Source: Mucilaginibacter aquariorum
GTDB taxonomy: Bacteria > Bacteroidota > Bacteroidia > Sphingobacteriales > Sphingobacteriaceae
DNA: 64,000 nt
Direction: 5' to 3'
NCBI RefSeq assembly: GCF_024498135.1
Contig: NZ_JANHOH010000006.1
Coordinates: 1 to 64,000 of the forward strand
The number at the start of each line of letters is the position of its first letter. Position 1 is the first letter of the stretch. Positions 35,142 to 43,379 of this stretch are shown here, one piece after another. A program made the translations under genes and the position numbers. Below the pieces are notes generated by a model that saw only the letters and a program-made list of their open reading frames with translations, was not told where the DNA came from and ran no database searches.

Positions 35142-38100
35142 TCATCACCTTCTGTATCTTCGTTGTTATGGTTATCATCTGATGGTTTTGATGGCACCGG
35201 GGTTGTAATGGTTGTAGGTGATGGTGCAGGTGCCGGGGTAACAGGTGCCCTGTTGCGGCGGCTCTGCCTGAATATGTTGCGGAAAAATTCGCCAAACGTA
35301 TCAAAATCACGCTGGTAAACCAAACCAATGCCGTTTACATATTGTATGCCTAATGCATCATTAATGCTATTTAGCGTGGTGCTGTTGAGCGCACGGTAGG
35401 AGTATCGGCCCCTTAGGTTACCATCCTTACGTATAAGGTACTGGATTTCGAAATCTTTTGTAAGTGCCCTAAAATCGGTGTTTAATAAATTAGTGCGGTT
35501 ATTAAAAAGGTCGCTTGTGCCGCTATTAGAGTATAAGCTTCCGTTAATAATTAATCTATCATTCCAAAATTTAAGTGAAGCGCTGGCATCATTAAAAGAA
35601 CGTATGTTTAAATCAAAATACTTTATGTTTGATTGAGATATAAAGCTATTTAGTTTATTAAAGGCAAATTCGCTCACTGCCTCGCCGGCTGTGCCTAAAA
35701 CCTGGTTAGTTAAATTACTACCTGTACCAGATGCAAAGCTGCGCCTTACAATAATGCTTAGTGCCTGCTGGCTGCGGTTATTGTTATCGGCAAGATAGGT
35801 ATTCAGGTCATCCTTTATAGATGGATCTACCGGGAAGTTAAAGTTAAAATCTATATTAGGCTGTAACAGGGATTTAGTGAGGATCAATTCGGCCTGTACA
35901 AGCACCTGCTTAGGTTGTGGGGCCTGTAAACCAGCGGCGGTATATAACGGGGCTATATTTGTACGCACCTCGTATATCGCTTTTAAATTGATCTCCGCGT
36001 TTGATGGGTTACCCGTCCAGCGGATAGTACCACCCTGGTTCACCACAAAATTTTTGCTGATAAAATCTTTAGCGGTAAATTCAAACTTACCTGATGTGAT
36101 GAGAAAGTCGCCGAACATTTCAAAATCACCCAAACTATTAATGTTTAGTTTTAAGTTTCTGGCCTGCCCGGTACCTTCTAAAACACCGTAATCAGTACTT
36201 ATCCTCACTACTGTTTTTTCATCAGCTGTAAGGTCAAAGTTTAGGGTAACGCCATTAAAGGCTTTTACCTTATTAATAACTTGTTTTGTTGTATCGTTAT
36301 GGTTTACCCATTTTATAAAATCATAATCGGCCGCTGTTGATGAAGTATTTAGCGGGATATTAAAAACCGTACCAGCTTGGGTAGTAGCTTTAATATCAAT
36401 TTTCATGTTATCTATAGGGCCGGTAAAACTAAATGTGCCGCTTCCATAAGCGGTACCATAATAAAGGTGATTATCTTTAAAAGTAGTGTTCAGGGCCATT
36501 ATATTATTGGCCTCAAGGGTAATATTTAATGTTGGGTTAGATATTTTATTCAGATCAACTGTGCCATTTGCTTCGCCGGTGCCGCCTTTAATATCTTTCA
36601 AAATCATTTTATCGATCTTGATAACACTGTTGCTCACACTTAATTTATCATTTACTGTGTAGGCTGTTTTAAGGTAATTAACCGTAACGCCGGTGTTATC
36701 TAAAGAAATATCCCCGTTTAGTTCGGGTTTAGATGGCGACCCGGATAGTTTAAGATTGGCAGATACCCCGCCTTTAATATCTGATACCAGTTCCCTTATA
36801 AAGGGTTCAAATATTATAGCCTCCGTATGATCCATTTTTACATCAAAATCAAGCTTGTCCTCGGTTTCTTTACCAAGGGTATAAACACCGGCTATGTTCA
36901 TGGTTTCTGAACCACGGTTGGTTATATTTAGCTTTACATTGGCCTGTCCGCGTTCGTTATCCAGGTTTGATACAATTTTTATATCACCAACCAGCGTTTT
37001 GTTCATAACAAGTGAATCGATACCCAGGTTGGCATCTATCCCCGGTTTTTTAATGATAGACGTTAGCTTAACATCCCCGTTTAACGAGCCCTTTAATAAA
37101 ACGCCCGATGCTTTGGTTAACTGATTAAGCGTAGCCATGCTAAACTTATCGAACGTTACTTTTAGCTCATCTTTTGGGTTATCAGATATAAAACCGTTTA
37201 TCCTTACCTTTTGATTGCCGTTTGATAATTCAAAGCCCGATACCTGTGTTTTGCCGTCAAGCAACCGTATTCGCACCTGGTCCTGTATCTTCCAGTTTTC
37301 GCGCTCTAATATTACATCAGATGGAAGTATCTTCAATTTAGCCGTAGTATCCCTGCCAAACTCAACCAAGCCATAAAGGTCTAACTGATTGGCCGCGTCT
37401 TTATCAGATAATTTAACGTTGAAGTTTAAGCTATCGTTCTTTAAAAAGTTGGTAATGTTTATGTTTTTGATGTAAAGGCTATCTGTAAGGTCAACCCTGT
37501 TAAGTGATATGTTAAGCCCCAGGAGATCTTCGGATGTGCTTTCATCAATAATAAAATCATGAAAAACTATTTTACCAAGCTTAATGGTTTTAATATAGCC
37601 GTTTAGCGTTGCTGTTTTATTTGTTGAATTGAATTTTCCTATAAAAGTACCCTGTTCCGGAACTTTAAGTTCTGGCATAAATATGGCCGTTAAGGGATCA
37701 ATGTTTTTAAGCGTTAGGTTAAAATCAAAGTTTTGCGGCTTGGGCGCGGTAATATCTGTTTTTAATGACGGGATATATTTTTTAGCTATAGTTTTAAAGT
37801 ACGATGGAAGGGTGGCCAGGTCATAACTGCCTTTAATGCTTCCATCTGCAAGATCTGATCTTAGCGAAATTACCCTGGCATCGCCTTTGCCACTGGCTGT
37901 TAATGCAAGAGAATCAACTACGTAATTATTCCTTGGGTCTACAACCCGGGTTTTGGTTAGCAAAATACTACCATCCAAATTATCGAGATTATTACCCGAA
38001 AAATTGGTGTTTATGTCTGTACTAAATGTGATTGTATCCTTTATGAGTTTTAACTGACGCAACTTTGCATTGCTTACATTGCCCCTTATATCAAATATGG

Positions 38101-39652
38101 GTAATTTAGGGTTTAGGTTAATTTTTCCGACCAGGTCAAACTTTAGGTTTTTATCGTTTATAGATATTTTACCCGCGGCAATTTTATTAACAAATGTTCC
38201 GTTTGTGGCTAAGTTGGTGTAATTATATCCCTTAAATTCAAAATTGGCAATTTTGGCATCACCACGCACATTAAGGTTCTTGATCTCGTCACCACTACCA
38301 CTTAAGTTTCCAGATAAAGTTGTGCGGCCAACAGTTTTATTATCAATTAAAGTACCTAGGTCAAAGTTATTGGTAGTAACCTTGCCGCTGTAGCTGGGTA
38401 TGCCGGCCTTGTTTATTTTTAAGTTAATATCAGGGTCAAACCTGCCAAGTTTTGTTTTGAAAGTGCCAAAGGCCACAAAATCATTTTGCACACCTGTAAA
38501 CCTGCCGGTAAAGTTTACGTTGCCAAATTTGCCCACCACAGCCGGCACTTTAACATTTGGTTTGCCGGTAAAATGACTGTATAAATAATCAAGGTCTTTT
38601 TTATTGGTGGCTATCTGCTCAAACTTTAACTGCATAAACGTATTATTCCAGTCGGGCAGGCCGGTAAGGTTAAAATCTCCTTTTACGAAGGTTGCCTGTG
38701 CAGCGGTAATGGTTAGGTTTTTCGCCTTTAAGTTATTTACCATACCCCGTACGCGGCCGTCAATTCCCAGCTCGAATGTTGTTTTATCTAACGAACTGGT
38801 GAAGTAGGCTATATCTTTTGATGACAGGTGCGACGTTTTAAAATCGGCATCCATGGTTACCCTGTTCTCAAAATTTTCAAAATCATTAAACGATTTGAAC
38901 CTCATCCTGAAGAAGTTTTTAACGTTAGAGTAAGACGTTTGTATATTCAGGTTTTGAAGCAGGATCTGATTGGTATCTATGGTAGCATTAGAGTTTAGGT
39001 TTTTTACAAAAAAACCACTCTTTTCCTGTAGTGTTAAACCACCTATACGGGCTTTAAACAGGTGGTTTTTCAGATCCATATTACGGATAATGGTGCTGAA
39101 ATGGCTTATATCAACATCATTGAAATTTACTCCCTTTATAAATTCCTTCCTCAGGTTATTCTTATATATGAAGTGAAAGTCGTTGATTGATATTTTCTCG
39201 AAAGTAAGCGTCCAGGGTTTGCTTTTTGTCTTTGTGGTATCGCCAGAGTTAAAGTAATCCAGCACAAACTGCAAATTGGTTGTACTGTCTTTTTGCTTTT
39301 TTAGGTAGAACGATCCATTATCCAGCTGGATGGATTTAAAATTTATAAACTTTTTTTTGATACTGTTAAAAATAGAGAAACCGCTAAGCTCTACAGATAG
39401 CTTTGGGGTGCTTAACAGGGTGTCTTGCTGCTTATCAAGGATATAGAAGCCTTCTAATACTACTGATGAAAAGGGTTTAATGTACAGGCTTTTTACATCG
39501 ACTTTTGTGTTAAGCTCTTTTGATAAATAAGTTGTAGCTTTTTTTGCAGCCCACGTTTGTACAGGCTTGTACTGAAAAAGCATTAATAATATGCTTATCA
39601 GTAACAAAATTATCAATACGATGCTTAACGCTATTTTGAGTACTTTTTTAAT
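35138..39652 (-). CDS. tamB: TamB-family translocation/assembly protein (DUF490)
   Basis: A giant envelope protein of about 1500 residues with one N-terminal membrane anchor and long repetitive beta structure. Such AsmA/TamB proteins bridge the periplasm and move phospholipids or help insert outer-membrane proteins. The C-terminal third has the TamB signature region (about 1090-1420). The protein ends in a Pro/Thr-rich, then acidic tail. The first standard start is TTG at 39616, but the frame extends upstream. An ATT at 39652, 7 nt after AAAGGG, would give KKVLKIALSIVLIILLLISI, the Lys-rich start expected for a membrane anchor. I give that start; 39616 is the alternative. No BamA-like partner is adjacent. 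Confidence 0.85.
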   Translation of the reverse strand: MKKVLKIALSIVLIILLLISILLMLFQYKPVQTWAAKKATTYLSKELNTKVDVKSLYIKPFSSVVLEGFYILDKQQDTLLSTPKLSVELSGFSIFNSIKKKFINFKSIQLDNGSFYLKKQKDSTTNLQFVLDYFNSGDTTKTKSKPWTLTFEKISINDFHFIYKNNLRKEFIKGVNFNDVDISHFSTIIRNMDLKNHLFKARIGGLTLQEKSGFFVKNLNSNATIDTNQILLQNLNIQTSYSNVKNFFRMRFKSFNDFENFENRVTMDADFKTSHLSSKDIAYFTSSLDKTTFELGIDGRVRGMVNNLKAKNLTITAAQATFVKGDFNLTGLPDWNNTFMQLKFEQIATNKKDLDYLYSHFTGKPNVKVPAVVGKFGNVNFTGRFTGVQNDFVAFGTFKTKLGRFDPDINLKINKAGIPSYSGKVTTNNFDLGTLIDNKTVGRTTLSGNLSGSGDEIKNLNVRGDAKIANFEFKGYNYTNLATNGTFVNKIAAGKISINDKNLKFDLVGKINLNPKLPIFDIRGNVSNAKLRQLKLIKDTITFSTDINTNFSGNNLDNLDGSILLTKTRVVDPRNNYVVDSLALTASGKGDARVISLRSDLADGSIKGSYDLATLPSYFKTIAKKYIPSLKTDITAPKPQNFDFNLTLKNIDPLTAIFMPELKVPEQGTFIGKFNSTNKTATLNGYIKTIKLGKIVFHDFIIDESTSEDLLGLNISLNRVDLTDSLYIKNINITNFLKNDSLNFNVKLSDKDAANQLDLYGLVEFGRDTTAKLKILPSDVILERENWKIQDQVRIRLLDGKTQVSGFELSNGNQKVRINGFISDNPKDELKVTFDKFSMATLNQLTKASGVLLKGSLNGDVKLTSIIKKPGIDANLGIDSLVMNKTLVGDIKIVSNLDNERGQANVKLNITNRGSETMNIAGVYTLGKETEDKLDFDVKMDHTEAIIFEPFIRELVSDIKGGVSANLKLSGSPSKPELNGDISLDNTGVTVNYLKTAYTVNDKLSVSNSVIKIDKMILKDIKGGTGEANGTVDLNKISNPTLNITLEANNIMALNTTFKDNHLYYGTAYGSGTFSFTGPIDNMKIDIKATTQAGTVFNIPLNTSSTAADYDFIKWVNHNDTTKQVINKVKAFNGVTLNFDLTADEKTVVRISTDYGVLEGTGQARNLKLNINSLGDFEMFGDFLITSGKFEFTAKDFISKNFVVNQGGTIRWTGNPSNAEINLKAIYEVRTNIAPLYTAAGLQAPQPKQVLVQAELILTKSLLQPNIDFNFNFPVDPSIKDDLNTYLADNNNRSQQALSIIVRRSFASGTGSNLTNQVLGTAGEAVSEFAFNKLNSFISQSNIKYFDLNIRSFNDASASLKFWNDRLIINGSLYSNSGTSDLFNNRTNLLNTDFRALTKDFEIQYLIRKDGNLRGRYSYRALNSTTLNSINDALGIQYVNGIGLVYQRDFDTFGEFFRNIFRQSRRNRAPVTPAPAPSPTTITTPVPSKPSDDNHNNEDTEGDD

Positions 39653-39663
39653 AACTTTGCCCT

Positions 39664-39703
39664 TTAATTAATTAATGATTTAGTGAATTATTGATTTAGC
39701 GAA
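39664..39703 (-). repeat. Period-8 degenerate repeat array upstream of tamB
   Basis: Read on the minus strand, five octamers in exact 8-bp register: TTCGCTAA, ATCAATAA, TTCACTAA, ATCATTAA, TTAATTAA. The array ends a few bases before the proposed tamB ribosome site. It is inverted relative to the array at 39755-39786, with which it shares 18 of 19 bases over ATTCGNTAAATCAATAATT. Confidence 0.7.
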
Positions 39704-39754
39704 TCTTCACCATCCCAATACAATTGTAACAGAGGATAGTTTGTTTTAAAATCA

Positions 39755-39786
39755 ATCACTAATTCACTAATTCGGTAAATCAATAA
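39755..39786 (+). repeat. Period-8 degenerate repeat array upstream of tsaD
   Basis: Four octamers, ATCACTAA, TTCACTAA, TTCGGTAA and ATCAATAA, followed by TTATATA and then the tsaD GTG at 39796. The 8-bp register is exact. Confidence 0.7.
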
Positions 39787-39795
39787 TTATATATC

Positions 39796-40797
39796 GTGCC
39801 TGTAATATTAGGAATCGAATCTTCATGTGATGAAACCTCTGCATCTGTTTGTGTGGATGGCCAGATCTTGAGCAATGTTATTGCCAATCAAACCATTCAT
39901 GAAGCATATGGAGGTGTTGTTCCTGAGCTTGCCTCAAGGGTTCATCAGCAAAATATTGTTCCCGCTGTACAACAAGCACTATTAAACGCAAAAGTAAGCA
40001 AAAATGATATTGATGCAGTAGCTTTTACGCGCGGTCCGGGACTTTTAGGCTCACTTTTAGTAGGTGTTTCGTTTGCTAAAGCATTTGCGCTGGCAAAAAA
40101 CCTCCCGCTGATAGATATTAACCACATGCAGGCGCATATTCTGGCGCATTTTATAGGCGAAAATAAACCATCGTTCCCGTTTTTATGCCTTACGGTATCG
40201 GGAGGTCATACGCAGATAGTTTTGGTTAAAGACTATTTTGATATGGAGGTTATTGGCCAAACACTTGATGATGCAGCCGGCGAGGCTATGGATAAAACCA
40301 GTAAGATATTAGGCTTGCCATATCCGGGTGGCCCGCTTATTGACAAGCATGCCCGTACAGGTAATCCTGATGCTTATAAATTCCCAGAACCGCAAATACC
40401 TGGTTTTGATTTTAGCTTTAGTGGGGTTAAAACAGCTATACTTTATTTCATAAGGGATAATGTTGCGGCTAATCCTAATTTTATAAAGGAAAATTTGGGT
40501 GATATTTGCGCGTCGGTAGAAAAACGGATAGCAACCATTCTGCTAAATAAATTGAAGCGCGCTGCCGAGCAGTATAACATAACGGATATTGCATTAGCTG
40601 GTGGGGTATCTGCCAACACCGGTTTACGTGAAGGCCTTACCAAGCTTGGCGCTGAACAAGGCTGGAACGTTTTTATACCTAAGTTTGAATACTGTACCGA
40701 TAATGCCGCCATGGTTGCTATTGCCGGTTACTATAAATATTTAAAAGGGGAATTTGCCGGGCAGGAAATAGCGCCGCTGGCAAGGATGCCTATGTAG
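39796..40797 (+). CDS. tsaD: tRNA N6-adenosine threonylcarbamoyltransferase
   Basis: Transfers threonylcarbamoyl to A37 of ANN-decoding tRNAs, together with TsaB, TsaE and TsaC. The 333-residue length and Kae1/TsaD motifs match: GIESSCDETSASV at the start, the metal-binding His pair in NHMQAHILAH, FPFLCLTVSGGHTQ, and a C-terminal CTDNAAMVAIAGY with the conserved Asp. Translation starts at a GTG (39796), since no ATG is near and the family begins with ILGIESSCDET. Octamer repeat arrays flank both ends of the gene. Confidence 0.95.
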   Translation: MPVILGIESSCDETSASVCVDGQILSNVIANQTIHEAYGGVVPELASRVHQQNIVPAVQQALLNAKVSKNDIDAVAFTRGPGLLGSLLVGVSFAKAFALAKNLPLIDINHMQAHILAHFIGENKPSFPFLCLTVSGGHTQIVLVKDYFDMEVIGQTLDDAAGEAMDKTSKILGLPYPGGPLIDKHARTGNPDAYKFPEPQIPGFDFSFSGVKTAILYFIRDNVAANPNFIKENLGDICASVEKRIATILLNKLKRAAEQYNITDIALAGGVSANTGLREGLTKLGAEQGWNVFIPKFEYCTDNAAMVAIAGYYKYLKGEFAGQEIAPLARMPM

Positions 40798-40802
40798 GAT
40801 AA

Positions 40803-40834
40803 TTAGTGAATTATCGAGTTGGTGAATTAGTGAT
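40803..40834 (-). repeat. Period-8 degenerate repeat array downstream of tsaD
   Basis: On the plus strand the units are TTAGTGAA, TTATCGAG, TTGGTGAA and TTAGTGAT in exact 8-bp register, starting 5 nt after the tsaD stop. On the minus strand they read as WTCACTAA-type octamers. Confidence 0.65.
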
Positions 40835-40868
40835 TGGCTACTCGTTTTTAATTGTTCAAATATTTACA

Positions 40869-40900
40869 ATCACTAATCATTAATTCAATAAAATCAGTAA
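40869..40900 (+). repeat. Period-8 degenerate repeat array before the 56-residue gene
   Basis: ATCACTAA, a 7-nt unit TCATTAA, TTCAATAA, then a 9-nt unit AATCAGTAA that directly abuts the ATG at 40901. The register is near 8 bp, with one shorter and one longer unit. Confidence 0.55.
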
Positions 40901-41071
40901 ATGAATATCCCTTCACTTATTTTTTGGGCAGTTTTTGTGCTGCCACTTGTGGCTTTTTTAGTATGGCTTATGCGTCAGGATAAGCGCAAGGGTATAACCG
41001 GCCTTGTGGTATTGGCTATTACCGTTATTGGCTGTATTGCATATATGTACTGGAAAACTGGCGGTAAGTAA
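40901..41071 (+). CDS. Small two-span membrane protein (56 aa)
   Basis: An uncharacterised 56-residue protein, MNIPSLIFWAVFVLPLVAFL and onward, with two hydrophobic helices (about 5-24 and 31-50) joined by a basic turn (RQDKRKG). The lysines in the turn place it in the cytoplasm, with both termini outside. It ends with YWKTGGK. A terminator shared with recA follows it. No function can be assigned. Confidence 0.6.
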   Translation: MNIPSLIFWAVFVLPLVAFLVWLMRQDKRKGITGLVVLAITVIGCIAYMYWKTGGK

Positions 41072-41097
41072 TAAGAATCTTTAAAAATATTCTACAA

Positions 41098-41123
41098 CAA
41101 AAAAGCCCCCTAAAGGAGGCTTT
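41098..41123 (-). terminator. Terminator of recA (bidirectional)
   Basis: AAAGCCCCC and GGAGGCTTT arms with one mismatch and a TAAA loop. The minus strand has TTTTTTG after the stem, 28 nt beyond the recA stop. On the plus strand it can also end the 56-residue gene. Confidence 0.75.
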
Positions 41124-41150
41124 AAATATTATCAGGCTTATGGCCTAATA

Positions 41151-42158
41151 TTAGGCTTCTGCCAAACTATCGCCGGTAACGGTTGCCTTAATTTTGGCTT
41201 CCAGTTCTTCTGATAATTCCGGGTTATCCAGTATTAATTGTTTGACTGCATCACGGCCCTGGCCTAAGCGGGTTTCGCCGTAGCTGAACCATGAACCTGC
41301 TTTTTTGATGATGTTGTATTCAACACCCAGGTCAATTATTTCGCCTGCCTTAGAGATTCCTTCGCCAAACATAATGTCGAACTCGGCTATACGGAAAGGA
41401 GGGGCAACTTTATTCTTAACTATCTTAACTTTAACACGGTTACCAGATACTTCATCGGTATCTTTAATTTGTGATATACGGCGTACATCCAAACGTACCG
41501 AAGCGTAAAACTTTAACGCGTTACCACCGGTAGTAGTTTCGGGGTTACCAAACATAACGCCAATTTTATCGCGCAGCTGGTTGATGAATATACAGCAGCA
41601 TCCGGTTTTGCTAATGGTACCGGTAAGCTTACGTAAGGCTTGCGACATTAAACGGGCGTGTAAACCCATTTTAGAGTCGCCCATTTCGCCTTCTATCTCT
41701 GCCTTTGGCACTAATGCCGCAACAGAGTCAATTACCAATATATCTATTGCGCCAGAACGGATCAGGTTATCAGCAATCTCTAAAGCCTGCTCACCATTAT
41801 CCGGTTGTGATATCAAAAGGTTTTCTACATCAACGCCCAGTTTTTTAGCATAAAAGCGGTCGAACGCGTGCTCTGCATCAATAAATGCTGCAATGCCACC
41901 TTTCTTTTGTGATTCGGCTATAGCATGTATGGCTAAAGTAGTTTTACCTGACGATTCGGGGCCGTATATTTCTATAACCCTGCCCTTAGGCAAACCGCCC
42001 ACACCCAAGGCGATATCAAGACCCAGCGAACCGGTTGATATTACTTCGGTAGGTTCAATAACGGAGTCACCCAATTTCATGATGGTGCCTTTTCCGTATG
42101 ATTTTTCCAGCTTATCTAAAGTAAGCTGTAATGCCTTCAATTTATCTGTATTGCTCAT
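41151..42158 (-). CDS. recA: Recombinase A
   Basis: The strand-exchange ATPase of homologous recombination and the co-protease of the SOS response. The 335-residue length is typical. Walker A GPESSGKT lies at residues 66-73, the Walker B region reads IDILVIDSVAALVPKAEIEG, the L1/L2 DNA-binding loops include GDSKMGLHARLMSQALRKLT and NQLRDKIGVMFGNPETTTGG, and a C-terminal domain ends with an acidic stretch. An operator-like palindrome lies over its promoter. It is downstream of nth on the same strand. Confidence 0.97.
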   Translation of the reverse strand: MSNTDKLKALQLTLDKLEKSYGKGTIMKLGDSVIEPTEVISTGSLGLDIALGVGGLPKGRVIEIYGPESSGKTTLAIHAIAESQKKGGIAAFIDAEHAFDRFYAKKLGVDVENLLISQPDNGEQALEIADNLIRSGAIDILVIDSVAALVPKAEIEGEMGDSKMGLHARLMSQALRKLTGTISKTGCCCIFINQLRDKIGVMFGNPETTTGGNALKFYASVRLDVRRISQIKDTDEVSGNRVKVKIVKNKVAPPFRIAEFDIMFGEGISKAGEIIDLGVEYNIIKKAGSWFSYGETRLGQGRDAVKQLILDNPELSEELEAKIKATVTGDSLAEA

Positions 42159-42175
42159 TTTAAACTAATGTGAAA

Positions 42176-42221
42176 CAAATATAAAGTATTATTTATTAAT
42201 TACTAATATTTTTAGTAATTA
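42176..42221 (-). promoter_or_regulatory. recA promoter with perfect palindrome over the -33 position
   Basis: On the minus strand a -7 box TATATTTG occupies 42183-42176, 18 nt before the ATG. A perfect inverted repeat, TAATTACTAA-N5-TTAGTAATTA, spans 42197-42221, centred at 42209, just upstream of the expected -33 site. The position is what one expects of a repressor site for recA. I cannot match it to a known SOS box. Confidence 0.55.
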
Positions 42222-42271
42222 TTTTTATTTGATTGGTTTACCTGTAAACTTACCTATCTGCTACCTACCAA

Positions 42272-43033
42272 TCAAATATCTTTATCAACACTGCGTTTAG
42301 CCAATTCCTTACTAATAGTGTTTAAAGTTTTTTTCTTTTTGGCGTCTTTCGCTTTGCGAATCCTGGCGGCCTCAGCCTTCAATAAAGCGGTTTCGGTATT
42401 TTGCTGTTCGTAATATTTGCAGAACCAGGTAAGCGGGCAAACTTCGCATTTAGGGCTGCGGGCTACACAGATGTACCGGCCGTGCAGTATCAGCCAATGG
42501 TGGGCAATACCTAAGGTTTCTTTTGGCAGGTGTTCCATTAACTGCTTTTCAACAGCCAGTGGGGTTGTGGCGCGGTTTGTTAGGCCAATACGGTTAGCCA
42601 CACGAAAAACATGCGTATCTACGGCAATGGCAGGCGCGTCAAATACCACCGAGGCTATTACGTTAGCGGTTTTGCGGCCAACACCGGGTAGTTTTTGCAA
42701 GTCGTTAAGGTCAGATGGTACTTCCCCGTTAAAAACTTCTGTCAGCATTTTAGCCATGCCGGCCAGGTGTTTGGCCTTATTATTTGGATAGCTAACACTG
42801 CGGATGTAGGTAAATATTTCTTCGGGATTAGAAGCAGCTAATGCAGCTGCATCAGGGAAACGCTGGAAGAGGGCAGGCGTAACCTGGTTAATACGCTTAT
42901 CGGTACACTGCGCTGATAGTATCACCGCAACCAGTAATTGATACGGGCTGTTGTAATGTAGTTCAGTAACCGCTTCGGGTTGGTTCTTAGAGAAGTAGTC
43001 AACAAAATGGCGGTAACGTTCGGCTTTAAGCAT
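42272..43033 (-). CDS. nth: Endonuclease III
   Basis: A DNA glycosylase/AP lyase that removes oxidised pyrimidines. Visible features are the helix-hairpin-helix LPGVGRKTANVI with the catalytic Lys, the Asp in VDTHVFRVANRIGL, and the [4Fe-4S] ligands C-x6-C-x2-C-x5-C (CVARSPKCEVCPLTWFC). The 253 residues exceed the usual 210 because of a basic C-terminal tail (residues about 215-253, rich in Lys and Arg) that may aid DNA binding. It precedes recA on the same strand, with 113 nt between them. Confidence 0.93.
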   Translation of the reverse strand: MLKAERYRHFVDYFSKNQPEAVTELHYNSPYQLLVAVILSAQCTDKRINQVTPALFQRFPDAAALAASNPEEIFTYIRSVSYPNNKAKHLAGMAKMLTEVFNGEVPSDLNDLQKLPGVGRKTANVIASVVFDAPAIAVDTHVFRVANRIGLTNRATTPLAVEKQLMEHLPKETLGIAHHWLILHGRYICVARSPKCEVCPLTWFCKYYEQQNTETALLKAEAARIRKAKDAKKKKTLNTISKELAKRSVDKDI

Positions 43034-43379
43034 TGTTAATTTATTGGTTCAATGGTTCATTGGTACTTGTTTAAAGCGTCGTGCCAATAAATGCAATATT
43101 CTTTATTTATTAGGAGATAGGCAAATAGTATTTGCATGGCGGCACGTTTCCTCACCCCGACATCGCTACGCTGGTCGACCCTGCTGCGCAAAGAGGGTTA
43201 AAAAAAGAAGCTATACCCTCTTGTCCGCTGTTAAAAAAAACACGATTGAAACAGATGCGATGTTAAAGAAAAGTTTGAATCTCTTTTCCTGCGGAGTTGA
43301 ATTTACGGGCGTTGTTGACATTGTTTGCAAAAGTAGGTGCCTCCTTTACTCCCTGGGAATGTCGACGTAGTGTTAATGC
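43034..43379. other. Structured intergenic region without a gene
   Basis: Contains an octamer-type array (43041-43063: TTATTGG, TTCAATGG, TTCATTGG) directly upstream of nth; a nested hairpin at 43080-43146 (CGTGCC with GGCACG outside, ATGCAA with TTGCAT inside); the palindrome GCAAATA-G-TATTTGC (43121-43135); and arms AAGAGGGT and ACCCTCTT at 43191-43222. The string CCTCACCCCGACATCGCTAC before them looks like a dispersed Bacteroidota intergenic repeat. I see no convincing coding frame. Confidence 0.55.
43080..43146. repeat. Nested inverted repeat, possible structured RNA or dispersed palindromic element
   Basis: Outer arms CGTGCC/GGCACG (43080-43085 and 43141-43146) and inner arms ATGCAA/TTGCAT (43091-43096 and 43132-43137) form one compound stem with a loop of about 35 nt. 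The loop overlaps a second palindrome at 43121-43135. Confidence 0.5.

Noticed and set aside
39664..40900. CRISPR-like array
   Set aside because: The units are 8 bp, degenerate and contiguous, with no spacers, and no cas genes are present.
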